Below, piece after piece: positions 48,081 through 56,447 of a stretch of DNA of 64,000 bases. Every line of letters starts with the position of its first letter. The stretch's first letter is position 1. Under the pieces are notes generated by a model. It was not told where the DNA came from. It did no database searches and was given only the letters and a program-made list of their open reading frames with translations. Source of the DNA: Pseudomonadota bacterium (GTDB lineage: Bacteria > Pseudomonadota > Alphaproteobacteria > Caulobacterales > Caulobacteraceae); NCBI GenBank assembly GCA_963205025.1, contig CAUJHO010000072.1:1-64000 (forward strand), written 5' to 3'. Made by a program: the position numbers and the translations under genes.

Positions 48081-49769
48081 TCAGGCCGTCGGCAGGTCCA
48101 GCCAGAAGGTCGCGCCCTGGCCTTCGACGCTGTCGACGCCGATCCGTCCGCCCTGAAGTTCGACAAGCCGCTTGGCCAGGGCCAGGCCGATGCCGTGGCC
48201 CTCGACCGACGAGCGGTCCATGCCCAGGCGATTGAACGGCTCAAACAGTTCGGACTGTTTGGCCGCGCTCAGGCCCGGCCCGTAGTCCCGAACACTGACC
48301 CGGACCCAGCCGTCCGGCCGCGGCTGGGCGGCGATCAGGACACGACCGCCACTGCGCCCATATTTGAGGGCGTTGGACACGAAGTTCGCCAATACCTGCG
48401 ACAGGCGCACGGAATCGGCGGTCACCACCAGCTTGTCCGGGGACGGCTGAACCTCCAGGCGCATGCCGCTGGATTCCGGCCGCAGCAGCGCGGCGCGGCG
48501 GATCTCTTCCATCAGCGCCCAGACGTCGACCGGCTTGAGGTCGACCGAGACCGCGCCGGCCTCGGCCCTTGAAACATCCAGGAGGTCATAGGCCAGGGTT
48601 TCGATCTGACGCGCCGTTTTGACCAGCATCTCGGCCATTTCGACCTGCTGCTCGGTGGTCGTGCCCAGCTTGCCGTCCCGCCACAGCTCGCCGATGCCGA
48701 TGACGCCGGCGATGGGGCTCTTGATCTCATGGCTGACATTGGCGAGCAGACGCGACTTGCCGTCCGAGGCGCGCTCGGCGCGCAGCTGGGCGGCACGGGC
48801 CTGGCGGGTCAGGCCGTCGCGCTCTTCGAGCAGGCCCACTACGACCAGCATGGGCACATAGCCGATCAGGACCAGCATCTGGGCCATCACCACCCGGCTC
48901 GGCCCCTCGAAGGCCTCGGCATAGGGGCCAAAGCCCTGCATGCTGCCCCCAACCGCCAGGGCGGTGATCAGGATGACGGCCATCGACATGCCGACGAAGC
49001 GAAGGCGAACGGCGGCCAGCAACACTACCGACGTCGTCAGGATGCCGACCTGGGCCGCCCAGGATGAGAAGATCGAGAAGAAGAGAAGCCCGATCAGCAA
49101 CAGGATGACAATCGCCTCGGCCAGACGGGCCGGCGATCTTAGGCGTGCCGCCTGGGGCTGGCCGAGGGCCAGAATCAGGCCGCCGACCCCGGCAATCGAC
49201 AGGGCGTGGCCGAACCACCAGGTCAGGAAGGAGATCTCGAAGTCCGAGCCGCGCAGGGCATACAGGCCCGCGGCCGTCAGGATGGCCGACGGGATCGGGG
49301 CCAGCAGAACGGCCGTCAACAGGAACCGCGTCACGCCGTTGATGGTGGTGAGGTTCAGGCCACCGCCAAATCGGCGCGCAATCACCACTGCCAGAACAAT
49401 TTCGAGCATGTTGGCGACGGTGAACAACAGGGTCAGCTGTGGCCCGTTGCCGACCAGAATCTCGGCCACGACCACGGCGATGGTCAGCAGGCCGGCGAAG
49501 CACAGGTCCCAGCTCAGCGCCCGTTCCTGGCGCAGCCAGACCCCAACCGCCAGGCCGCTGGCCGCCCACAGCGCCGCGATCAGGCCGGCGGAACGCGCGA
49601 ACAGGACCGCCACCATGATCAGGGCGATCACGCCCAGGGCCGTCGCGATGGGCTCAAGGGGCTTTGAGACGAACTGGGCGGCCCCGCCATCGTCCGCGTG
49701 CAACCGCAGCCATGGCGCGCGGGCCGGGCGCGTGGCAGCGGTCGTATCTAGCACCGGGCTCAGGCTCAT
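48081..49769 (-). CDS. MASE1-type membrane sensor histidine kinase
   Basis: The 562-residue kinase has eight or so N-terminal helices (residues about 42-325) resembling the MASE1 sensor domain. The H-box is LLANVSHEIKSPIAGVIG. The N-box is VLANFVSNALKYG, and ATP-lid motifs are VRDYGPGL and VEGHGIGLALAKRLVEL. It should autophosphorylate and pass phosphate to a response regulator, but none is adjacent, so it is an orphan. The second of two tandem start codons, ATG at 49769, is preferred over TTG. The signal sensed is unknown. Confidence 0.88.
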   Translation of the reverse strand: MSLSPVLDTTAATRPARAPWLRLHADDGGAAQFVSKPLEPIATALGVIALIMVAVLFARSAGLIAALWAASGLAVGVWLRQERALSWDLCFAGLLTIAVVVAEILVGNGPQLTLLFTVANMLEIVLAVVIARRFGGGLNLTTINGVTRFLLTAVLLAPIPSAILTAAGLYALRGSDFEISFLTWWFGHALSIAGVGGLILALGQPQAARLRSPARLAEAIVILLLIGLLFFSIFSSWAAQVGILTTSVVLLAAVRLRFVGMSMAVILITALAVGGSMQGFGPYAEAFEGPSRVVMAQMLVLIGYVPMLVVVGLLEERDGLTRQARAAQLRAERASDGKSRLLANVSHEIKSPIAGVIGIGELWRDGKLGTTTEQQVEMAEMLVKTARQIETLAYDLLDVSRAEAGAVSVDLKPVDVWALMEEIRRAALLRPESSGMRLEVQPSPDKLVVTADSVRLSQVLANFVSNALKYGRSGGRVLIAAQPRPDGWVRVSVRDYGPGLSAAKQSELFEPFNRLGMDRSSVEGHGIGLALAKRLVELQGGRIGVDSVEGQGATFWLDLPTA

Positions 49770-49826
49770 CAACGGGTCTCAGGACTGACTTGAGCCCAAG
49801 TCTAGCCGCAAGCTCCCTAACATCCC

Positions 49827-50498
49827 TTAAAGGTGCGACAGGCCCCCCTGAAGGCCGCGCTGCATAGCCGCCGTCATCTGCCGGACCGCCTCTGCCGGGC
49901 CGTCAGGGTGACCCCAGACCCCCGCCCCGACACACAGGAAATCCGCCCCCGCCTGCGCCAGGGCCTCGGCCGTATCGACCGTGATGCCGCCGATGGCGAC
50001 GCAGGGCACCTCCATGGTCTCCTGCCAGATGGTCAGAATTTCGGGGTCGGCGCGGGTCGTGGTGTCCTTTGTCGCACTCGGGAAAAACGCCCCGAAGGCG
50101 ACATAGTCGGCCCCGGCCTCAGCGGCCTCCATGGCCAGGTGGCGGCTGTCGTGACAGGTGACCCCGACGATGCCGTGCGGTCCGACATCGCGCCGAGCCG
50201 CCGCATAGGAACCGTCGGACTGGCCGATATGGACGCCATCCAGGCCCAGCGGCTTCACCAGATCAGGGCGGTCGTTGAGGATGACGGCGACGCCGTGGGC
50301 ATGGCAGATGGGGGTCAGAACTGCGGCCACGCGCCGGATCTCAGCCTCTTGGGCCGGCTTCAGCCGGATTTGCAGGCAGGCCACATCGCCTGCAACCCGA
50401 ACCGACGCCAGCGCGGCCTCCAGATCGCGGGCAAAGGCGTCCAGGTCAGGGATCGACGGCGGGGTCAGTAGATAGAGGCGGCATTCAGGTGCGGACAT
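49827..50498 (-). CDS. Thiamine phosphate synthase family protein (ThiE/TenI-like)
   Basis: A 223-residue TIM-barrel with [20 protein letters not shown] and [33 protein letters not shown] and [15 protein letters not shown], which match the phosphate and pyrimidine sites of ThiE. ThiE joins HMP-PP and thiazole phosphate to make thiamine phosphate. No other thiamine gene and no TPP riboswitch is nearby, so a TenI-like or salvage role is possible. The start [11 protein letters not shown] at 50498 was chosen by family length. Confidence 0.85.
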   Translation of the reverse strand: MSAPECRLYLLTPPSIPDLDAFARDLEAALASVRVAGDVACLQIRLKPAQEAEIRRVAAVLTPICHAHGVAVILNDRPDLVKPLGLDGVHIGQSDGSYAAARRDVGPHGIVGVTCHDSRHLAMEAAEAGADYVAFGAFFPSATKDTTTRADPEILTIWQETMEVPCVAIGGITVDTAEALAQAGADFLCVGAGVWGHPDGPAEAVRQMTAAMQRGLQGGLSHL

Positions 50499-50592
50499 GG
50501 CCGGCGTGGTGCGCCGCTCATCTTGTCGGGTCAATGGTCGGGAAGAACCGTCGCGAAATTCACCCGCCTGAGTTCGCGGATATGGCGCGACT

Positions 50593-50919
50593 TCAGTTGG
50601 CCGGGCCACGCGAGCGGATCGTCTCCTCAGCCGAGGAAGCCCATGTCCGCCGACCTGTGGAAATGGCCGGAGCCTGGATGCGTGATCCGGCGACGACCAT
50701 GTCCTCTATGTCGCCATCCGATCCTTCATGGCCGGGGCAGACCTCCCATTCGGGCAGGCAGCCCTCTTCCGGCGGCGGGTCCTGGGTCGATTGAGCGGCG
50801 AGCCAGACGGTCATCTCGGCGGTTGGGGCAAAGGCCGGCAGGCCACCCTCATCCTGCGCCGCCGCCGGCCCCGCCAGCAGAGCCAGCCCCACCAGTCCGG
50901 CCAACACCGCCTTCAGCAT
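50593..50919 (-). CDS. Small exported protein, unknown function
   Basis: The 108-residue product starts [20 protein letters not shown] with a Sec signal peptide cleaved near AAAQDEG. The mature part is about 85 residues with a two-Cys stretch ([14 protein letters not shown]) and an Arg-rich end, without a recognised domain. GGAAGGA sits close before the ATG at 50919. It is divergent from bfd and shares the intergenic region holding a Fur-like half-site, so iron control is possible but unproven. Confidence 0.65.
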   Translation of the reverse strand: MLKAVLAGLVGLALLAGPAAAQDEGGLPAFAPTAEMTVWLAAQSTQDPPPEEGCLPEWEVCPGHEGSDGDIEDMVVAGSRIQAPAISTGRRTWASSAEETIRSRGPAN

Positions 50920-51017
50920 CGTCCTTCCCCCCTGAATCTGGACAGTGAGCGGGGATTTGTGACCAACTCGGGGCTGCGAACGCCTTGCAATCGCGCACAG
51001 GCCCATGATATGCAGAG

Positions 51018-51028
51018 TCATTCGCAAT
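51018..51028. promoter_or_regulatory. Fur-like half-site upstream of bfd
   Basis: The 11-mer TCATTCGCAAT lies 16 bases before the bfd start. It matches one arm of the alphaproteobacterial Fur/Irr-type operator (TTGCGAATNATTCGCAA). The identical word recurs upstream of bfr. Binding is inferred, and the other arm is poorly conserved here. Confidence 0.4.
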
Positions 51029-51044
51029 CGGACGGGTCGCCCCC

Positions 51045-51230
51045 TTGTACGTCTGTAACTGCAACGGCATTCGCGAACGTGAGGTCCGCACGGCTATTGA
51101 GGCCGGGGCCCAGCGCCCGCGCGACATCTTCGCCGCCCACCAGTGCCAGGCCCAATGCGCCAAATGCGTGTGCGACATGCGCCAGATGATCCAGGACACC
51201 CGCGAAATCCTGGCCATCGCTGCCGAATAG
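51045..51230 (+). CDS. bfd: Bacterioferritin-associated ferredoxin Bfd
   Basis: The 61-residue protein holds the 2Fe-2S BFD motif: CNCNGIREREVR near the start and QCQAQCAKCVC near the middle, giving the four ligand cysteines. Bfd donates electrons to bacterioferritin haem to release stored iron under iron limitation. The start is TTG at 51045, giving MYVCNCNG. It is followed 141 bases later by bfr in the same direction, as in many iron-store loci. Shared Fur-like half-sites fit iron regulation. Confidence 0.92.
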   Translation: MYVCNCNGIREREVRTAIEAGAQRPRDIFAAHQCQAQCAKCVCDMRQMIQDTREILAIAAE

Positions 51231-51252
51231 GCCCCGCTCGTCAGAGCAAAAA

Positions 51253-51263
51253 TCATTCGCAAT
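51253..51263. promoter_or_regulatory. Fur-like half-site upstream of bfr
   Basis: A second copy of TCATTCGCAAT, 108 bases before bfr and just after bfd. It sits in an AT-rich patch that continues into AATATCAATGCGATGAGAAC, which resembles a degenerate second arm. The site may govern bfr separately from bfd. This is inference from sequence likeness. Confidence 0.4.
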
Positions 51264-51371
51264 ATCAATGCGATGAGAACCGATCTCATCTGAGCCGCCG
51301 GCGCTTTGGCATGGTATGCTGTCGCCGACGATTCCGTTCACCCCCAGCGTGGCCGACAGGAGGGCCAGATC

Positions 51372-51872
51372 ATGAAGGGCGATCCCCAGATCATCAAACT
51401 GCTCAACACCGTCCTGACCAACGAACTGACGGCGGTGAACCAGTATTTCCTGCACGCCCGCATGTTCGAGAGCTGGGGCCTGACCCACCTGGGCCAGGTG
51501 GTCTATGAGGAATCGATCGGCGAGATGAAACACGCCGACAAGCTGATCAAGCGCATCCTCTTCCTGGAGGGCCTGCCCAACCTTCAGGACCTCCGCAAGC
51601 TCAAGGTCGGCGAGACGGTGCCGGAATGTATGGCCGCAGACCTGAACGTCGAGGTCACGGGCCGCGCCGACCAGATCGCGGGCATCAAACTGTGCGAGGC
51701 CCAGGGCGATTTCGTCAGCCGACAGATCCTCGCCGAAATCCTGTCCGACACCGAAGAGCACATCGACTTCCTGGAAAACCAGCTCGGCCTGATCAAGCTG
51801 ATGGGCGAACAGAACTACATCCAGTCGGCGATGAAGGAGATCACGCCGGACGGAGCTGCGACCGGCGGCTGA
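51372..51872 (+). CDS. bfr: Bacterioferritin
   Basis: The 166-residue ferritin-like subunit has ELTAVNQYFLHARMFESWG, YEESIGEMKHADKLIKRILF (di-iron Glu and His) and DTEEHIDFLENQLGLI near the end. Met54-type haem-binding positions appear as GEMKHADK. Twenty-four subunits form a cage storing ferric iron, reduced via Bfd. GGAGGG before ATG 51372 fixes the start. It pairs with bfd upstream and the Fur-like half-sites. Confidence 0.95.
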   Translation: MKGDPQIIKLLNTVLTNELTAVNQYFLHARMFESWGLTHLGQVVYEESIGEMKHADKLIKRILFLEGLPNLQDLRKLKVGETVPECMAADLNVEVTGRADQIAGIKLCEAQGDFVSRQILAEILSDTEEHIDFLENQLGLIKLMGEQNYIQSAMKEITPDGAATGG

Positions 51873-51900
51873 CGACACGATGACTTGACCCGGACGCTCG

Positions 51901-51922
51901 CACGCCCGAAGGCTCGGGCGTG
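51901..51922 (+). promoter_or_regulatory. Perfect hairpin covering the SDR start codon
   Basis: CACGCCCGA (51901-51909) and TCGGGCGTG (51914-51922) form a perfect 9-bp stem around the loop AGGC. The 3' arm ends exactly in the GTG start codon of the following gene, and the GAAGG ribosome site lies in the arm and loop. It could limit translation of the SDR gene or end bfr transcription. No T-run follows. Confidence 0.6.
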
Positions 51923-52744
51923 ACCCAGGCCCCCGTTCTCGTCCTCGGCGCGACCAGCCTGGTCGGACGCTTCGCCCTGCCCCGACTGACGGCGGCAGGG
52001 GTCGATCATGCGCCGGTGTCGCGCTGTGCCGAGCCCGGCTGGATTCAGGCCGATATCGAAACCATCGACGGGCGCGCCGCCCTGCCCCCGGCCGAGACGG
52101 TTCTGTCGCTCTCGCCCATCTGGCTGCTGGCGGAGGCCATCGACACCCTGAAGGCCGGCGGCCTGAAGCGGCTGATCGCCTTTTCCTCCACCAGTGTGGC
52201 GACCAAGGCCGGGTCGTCCAACGCCTATGAGCAGGACGTTGTGGCCGCTCTGGCGCGCGGAGAGGATGCCGTGCGGGCCTCGGGCGTCGACTGGACGATC
52301 CTGCGGCCGACGATGATCTATGCCGAAGGCCTGGACGGCAACGTCAGCCGGCTGGCGGGGCTGGCCCGGCGCTTCGGGGTCCTGCCGATTTCGGGGCCCG
52401 GCCAGGGACGGCGACAGCCCGTCCACGCCGACGACCTGGCTGTCGCCGCCGTCCGCGCCCTGACGGCGCCGGCCTCGATCCATCAGACCTATGCCCTGGC
52501 CGGCGGCGAGACCCTGTCCTACCGCCAGATGTGCGAACGCATCTTCGACGGCTTGGGTCGCAGGCCTCGGATCCTGTCTCTGCCGCCAGGGCTCTGGCGC
52601 GCGGGCCTGATCCTGGCTTCGCCGGTGCTGCCGGGGGCGACGGCCCAGATGGGTGAGCGGATGGACCGCGACCTGGTCTTTGACGACAACGCGGCCCGGC
52701 GCGATCTCGGCTGGTCTCCGCGGGACTTTCGGCCCTCGTTCTAG
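51920..52744 (+). CDS. NAD(P)-dependent epimerase/SDR-like protein
   Basis: The 274-residue protein has a Rossmann start (VLVLGATSLVGRFALPRL) and an extended SDR layout with FSSTSVATKAGSSNAYEQ, RPTMIYAEGLDGNVSRLAG and YALAGGETLSYRQMC, as in UDP-sugar epimerase/NAD(P)H-binding relatives. The usual YxxxK is not obvious, so redox or scaffold function is uncertain. The GTG start sits inside a perfect hairpin. It is convergent with the Cys-cluster gene, with stops overlapping in CTAG. Confidence 0.8.
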   Translation: MTQAPVLVLGATSLVGRFALPRLTAAGVDHAPVSRCAEPGWIQADIETIDGRAALPPAETVLSLSPIWLLAEAIDTLKAGGLKRLIAFSSTSVATKAGSSNAYEQDVVAALARGEDAVRASGVDWTILRPTMIYAEGLDGNVSRLAGLARRFGVLPISGPGQGRRQPVHADDLAVAAVRALTAPASIHQTYALAGGETLSYRQMCERIFDGLGRRPRILSLPPGLWRAGLILASPVLPGATAQMGERMDRDLVFDDNAARRDLGWSPRDFRPSF

Positions 52745-53160
52745 GTCCGCCGCGCCTTGACCGGGCGATCCGGTTCGCCCAGCCGCAAGCCCTTGTCGGC
52801 GACCAGCACAACCACCTCGGTTCCGGTGGCGGCCCAGGCTCTCAGCGTCGCCTCGAACGGCGGTTTCTTCCAGGCCTGGGGCGTTGAGGGATCCACCTCA
52901 ACAATGACCCGCCCCTCATCTTGATGCAGCAGAAAGCCGCAACGGTCCGGTCGCCAGTCGTCGGCCAGGCTCGGCGTCAGCAGCCAGCCGCAGTTGAAAC
53001 CCCGGCATTCGGAAGGTCGATCCGCATAGATGTCGCAGCCGGTACGCCTGCGAAAATGCCCGCACCATTTGCGCGGCGGCTTGCCCAGCGACGGGGCTGA
53101 CAGGAGCTTGCAGCACATGCCGCATTCGCCACAGCCGCGTTCGGGTACCGCCTGGTTCAC
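52741..53160 (-). CDS. YkgJ-family cysteine cluster protein
   Basis: A 139-residue protein with CGECGMCCKLLSAP, KWCGHF, GCDIYADRPSECRGFNCGW: eight or more cysteines in the pattern of the YkgJ zinc- or iron-chelating family. Function is not established. The GTG start at 53160 directly abuts the apaG stop, so the two are cotranscribed. Together with kdsB they form a minus-strand run kdsB-apaG-ykgJ-like. Confidence 0.85.
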   Translation of the reverse strand: MNQAVPERGCGECGMCCKLLSAPSLGKPPRKWCGHFRRRTGCDIYADRPSECRGFNCGWLLTPSLADDWRPDRCGFLLHQDEGRVIVEVDPSTPQAWKKPPFEATLRAWAATGTEVVVLVADKGLRLGEPDRPVKARRT

Positions 53161-53556
53161 CTAGTTCAAGGCTCCGCGCGGCTGGCTGTCCAGGGAAAAG
53201 GCCGGGATTTCCACCTCCAGCATCTCACCATCGGCGTCGACGACGCCATAGCTGCCGGCCATGCAGCCCGAGGCCGTGCCCAGCGGACAGCCCGAGGTGT
53301 AGCGATGGGTCTGGTTTGGTGCGATCACCGGCTGTTCGCCGACAACCCCCGGACCGTTGACCTCCTCGACCCGCCCGAGCGCGTCGGTGATCACCCAATG
53401 CCGGGTCAGAAGCTGAATGGCGGTGTCGCGTTGATTCCTGATCTCGACCTCATAGGCCCAGACCCAGCGCCCGCCCGTGGGGTCGGACTGGCCGTCCAGA
53501 TAGGTTGGCCTGACCCGAACCACGACCCCGTGGGTTTGCGCCTCATAGGCACTCAT
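53161..53556 (-). CDS. apaG: ApaG protein
   Basis: The 131-residue protein is a single ApaG/DUF525 beta-sandwich: VEIRNQRDTAIQLLTRHW, GEQPVIAPNQTHRYTSGCPL and GCMAGSYGVVDADGEMLEV are its signatures. ApaG is linked to Mg2+/Co2+ homeostasis or nucleotide-phosphate handling; mechanism is unclear. Its ATG overlaps the kdsB stop as ATGA, and its stop abuts the next gene, a tight operon. Confidence 0.95.
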   Translation of the reverse strand: MSAYEAQTHGVVVRVRPTYLDGQSDPTGGRWVWAYEVEIRNQRDTAIQLLTRHWVITDALGRVEEVNGPGVVGEQPVIAPNQTHRYTSGCPLGTASGCMAGSYGVVDADGEMLEVEIPAFSLDSQPRGALN

Positions 53557-54284
53557 GACGCCAGGCTCGCCCGGGCGGCCTCCAGGTCGGAAGGACTGTC
53601 GACCGAGATGGGGGCCTGATCGACGACAGCCGCCCAGATCGACAGGCCCATCTCAAGGGCCCTCAGCTGTTCCAGCTTTTCGCGGCGCTCCAGCGGCGAG
53701 GGCGGGGCCGCACAGAACCGGTCCAGGGCGGCGCGCCGGTAACCATAGATGCCGATGTGGCGCCAGACGGGAGCGTCGCCATACAGGGTCGAGCGGGTGA
53801 AATAGAGGGCTCGCCCCCGGTCCGCCGCCGTCATGGCCAGCACGGCCTTGACCACATCAGGATTGGTCCGGTCCCCGGTCGAGGCCTCCATCGCAACCGC
53901 CGTGCCGATGTCGCAGTCCGGTTCCTCGGCCATCAGCCGCGCCACAGCGGCGATCGTGGCCGGGTCGACGAACGGCATGTCGCCCTGAAGATTGATAACC
54001 GCCTCAAATTGCCCTTCAGGATCAACCGCCTGAAGGGCCGCGCGGACCCGATCCGAGCCTGACGGCAGGCCTGGATCGGTCAGGATGGAACGACCGCCGT
54101 GTGATTCGACCGCCTCGACGATTTCGGCATCTCCGGCGGCCACGACCACAGGGCCGATGTCGGCCGCCTCGGCCTGGCGCAGGGCTCTTACGATCATGGG
54201 CAGGCCACCGATATCGGCCAGCGGTTTTCCGGGCAGGCGCTGTGCTGCCATGCGGGCGGGGATAACGACGATGGCGAAAGACAC
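53553..54284 (-). CDS. kdsB: 3-deoxy-manno-octulosonate cytidylyltransferase
   Basis: The 243-residue enzyme activates Kdo with CTP for lipid A inner core synthesis. The N-terminal IVVIPARMAAQRLPGKPLAD, INLQGDMPFVDPATI and HIGIYGYRRAALDRF are KdsB hallmarks. GTG at 54284 gives MSFAIVVIPAR, the normal start; an ATG 16 codons upstream is possible. It is the first gene of kdsB-apaG-ykgJ-like and divergent from the cytochrome c gene. Confidence 0.92.
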   Translation of the reverse strand: MSFAIVVIPARMAAQRLPGKPLADIGGLPMIVRALRQAEAADIGPVVVAAGDAEIVEAVESHGGRSILTDPGLPSGSDRVRAALQAVDPEGQFEAVINLQGDMPFVDPATIAAVARLMAEEPDCDIGTAVAMEASTGDRTNPDVVKAVLAMTAADRGRALYFTRSTLYGDAPVWRHIGIYGYRRAALDRFCAAPPSPLERREKLEQLRALEMGLSIWAAVVDQAPISVDSPSDLEAARASLAS

Positions 54285-54385
54285 GCCCTTGAACTCCGGT
54301 TTCGGCACAGGGCCGGTTGCACCTATGGCCATACGGTGTAAGAGAGCCGACGCAACCAGAGCAAGGGCAAGGGCGGCTTTACGGC

Positions 54386-55078
54386 ATGAGCGGCGACCTC
54401 CAGTTCAACAAGATCGCGGGCGCGGGCCTGGCGACGGTGTTCACCATCCTCGTGGTCAATACGATCGCGGATGGAGTCTATCATCAGGAAGCCCCTGAAA
54501 AGATGGGCTATCATGTTGAGGTCGCGGACGAGGCCGGGGGCGCTGCCGAAGTCGAGCTGCCGCCGGACTGGGGCACCCTGCTGCCGGCCGCAGACCTGGC
54601 GGCGGGCGAACAGGCCTTCGCGCGCTGCGCCACCTGCCACACCATAACCCAGGGCGGGGCCAACGGCACCGGACCGAACCTGTGGGGTATTGTCGGTGGC
54701 CCGGTGATGCACGCCTCCGGCTTCAGCTATTCCGCTGCCATGCAGGCTCACGCAGCTGCGGCCCCGACCTGGGGCTATGACGAGCTGGATCAGTTCATCA
54801 CCAATCCGGGCCGCTATGTGAGCGGCACGGCCATGACCTTCGGCGGTCTGCGTAATGCCGAAGAGCGGCACAATCTGATCGCCTATCTGCGAAGCCAGGG
54901 TTCGACCGGCTATGCCATCCCGGCGCCCGATCCGGCGCGTCAGCCGGGGGCCGCCGCTCCGGCGGCGGACGGCGCTGAAGCTTCGGCTGAAGGTACGCCT
55001 CCGGCCGAAGGTGCGACACCTGCCGAGGGCGCGGCCCCGGCAGCAGAGGCGGCGGCTCCGGCAGCTGCGGCGCACTGA
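54386..55078 (+). CDS. Membrane-anchored cytochrome c (CycM-like)
   Basis: The 230-residue protein has one uncleaved N-terminal helix (LATVFTILVVNTIADGVYH) and a mono-haem domain with CATCHT. The Met ligand is probably in SGTAMTFGGLRN. It resembles alphaproteobacterial CycM/cytochrome c552, which carries electrons from the bc1 complex to terminal oxidase at the membrane. The last 45 residues are Ala/Pro/Glu-rich and low in complexity, beyond the usual family length. ATG at 54386 gives the typical SGDLQFNKIAGAGLATV start. Confidence 0.92.
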   Translation: MSGDLQFNKIAGAGLATVFTILVVNTIADGVYHQEAPEKMGYHVEVADEAGGAAEVELPPDWGTLLPAADLAAGEQAFARCATCHTITQGGANGTGPNLWGIVGGPVMHASGFSYSAAMQAHAAAAPTWGYDELDQFITNPGRYVSGTAMTFGGLRNAEERHNLIAYLRSQGSTGYAIPAPDPARQPGAAAPAADGAEASAEGTPPAEGATPAEGAAPAAEAAAPAAAAH

Positions 55079-55627
55079 CGAGCAACGCCCAGCAGCACGC
55101 GGATCGCGGCCATGCCCTGGCTGCCGAAGGGCGCTGGAACGAAGCCGAATCTGCCCTGAGCGAGGCCGCGCGGCTCGACACCGGCCTCATACCTCAACTC
55201 CAGACCCTTCAGGATCGGCGCGAGGCGCTGGCCTGTCATCCCCGAGTCCTGGGCGCGGGCCTATCTGGAAGGGCTCGGCGCGCTGGAGGGGCGTAACCAT
55301 GTCACCGACAAGATGCCGCGCAATCTGGAATCGGTCGGCCTGATCACCCGGCTGTTTCCCGATGCCCCGATCCTGCTGATCCGCCGAGATCCGGTCGAGA
55401 CCTGTCTGTCGCTCTATCGCCAGGAATTCAGCCGCGACTGGAGCTTCGCCCACGGTCTCGTCGATCTGGGCCGTGCCTATGGTCTGTCCGCCCGGTTCGC
55501 CGCCCACTGGGCCGGGCCCTGCCGGGGCGCATGATCGAGGTTCAGTACGAAACCCTGGCCGCCGAATACGACTCCGAGGCGCAACGCATTCTTGCGGCCT
55601 GCGGCCTCGACTGGGACCCGGCCTTGG
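55075..55627 (+). pseudogene. Decayed TPR-sulfotransferase gene
   Basis: Three pieces in shifting frames resemble a TPR-containing sulfotransferase. Frame 1 from 55075 gives HALAAEGRWNEAESALSEAA, a TPR unit, then runs to a stop at 55294-55296. Frame 2 (about 55238-55534) gives VTDKMPRNLESVGLITRLFP and LIRRDPVETCLSLYRQEFSR, a sulfotransferase core. Frame 1 again (from about 55505) gives MIEVQYETLAAEYD and the C-terminal GLDWDP. The PAPS-binding N-terminal part and most TPRs are missing, and the right end runs into the NlpC/P60 gene. At least one frameshift and one deletion are therefore inferred. Confidence 0.75.
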
Positions 55628-56413
55628 CTAAAGCCGGCGAAAGACCGGGGCGGCCAGGCCGTCGGCGCGGCAGCGCGCATCCGCCACATCGAAGGCCTCG
55701 ATAACGACCCCTCCATGGGTGCTACTGGCATGGATGAGGCGCTCCGCATCCACAACGACGGCCGCATGGCCGGTCCAGGCTCCGGGGCCGTCATCCGTCC
55801 GCAGCCAGACCCCAAGATCGCCGCGGCGGCGATCGTGGACCGCAATGGCCTGACCGAGTCTGGCCTGGCCGTCGGCCCGGCGCGGACCGGCGTGGCCACA
55901 GGCAAACAGGGCCTGCTGAACCAGTCCGGCGCAATCCACGCCCGCCCGCGACCGGCCTCCCAGCCGATAGCGCGCGCCCAGGAGGCGTTCGGCGGCCGTC
56001 GCCAGGTCTGGATCGAAGCGGTAAAAATCAGCCAGGTTCTCGGCCTCCACCTCATCCATCTCGGCCATCAGGGCGTTGAGCGGGACCTGGGCCTCCGTCG
56101 TCGCCACCCGGGCAACCGGGAGCGCCGTCAGCGGCTCCAGCAGATCCAGGTCGACATGGCCCACCGTCCCATCCCGGCGGGCCCGGCCCCAGCCGCGACC
56201 ATCCGCCTCCTCCAGCAGGTCAAAGGCCTCGCCGAACAGGATCTCACCGATCGGATCGCCGCCCTCATCGGTAATCGGGGCAAAGCCGATCCGACACCGC
56301 CAGGGCCGGGTCGGGCGGTAGCGGGCTGCGGGCACCAGGCCCTCCAGGGCCTGTTCGGCCAGGTCCGGCCGGGCCAGAAGACAACGGGGATCCGGGTCGA
56401 TCAGATAAGCCAC
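55628..56413 (-). CDS. C40 (NlpC/P60) family peptidase
   Basis: The 261-residue protein has an SH3-like N-terminal part (FGEAFDLLEEADGRGWGRAR) and an NlpC/P60 domain. The catalytic Cys is in AGVDCAGLVQQALF, the His in WTGHAAVVVDAERLIHASS. It should cut peptidoglycan stem peptides between D-Glu and the diamino acid. No signal peptide is evident, so a cytoplasmic recycling role as in related alphaproteobacterial enzymes is possible. GTG at 56413 is the likeliest start, with weak ribosome site. The M17 aminopeptidase lies 34 bases upstream. Confidence 0.85.
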   Translation of the reverse strand: MAYLIDPDPRCLLARPDLAEQALEGLVPAARYRPTRPWRCRIGFAPITDEGGDPIGEILFGEAFDLLEEADGRGWGRARRDGTVGHVDLDLLEPLTALPVARVATTEAQVPLNALMAEMDEVEAENLADFYRFDPDLATAAERLLGARYRLGGRSRAGVDCAGLVQQALFACGHAGPRRADGQARLGQAIAVHDRRRGDLGVWLRTDDGPGAWTGHAAVVVDAERLIHASSTHGGVVIEAFDVADARCRADGLAAPVFRRL

Positions 56414-56447
56414 GCCGCCGGATAGGCCCAAAGGCTGAAAGACGCAG

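Noticed and set aside
50499..50592. Possible TPP riboswitch before the ThiE-like gene
   Set aside because: No thi-box words (CUGAGA with ACCUGA) in the correct orientation were found.
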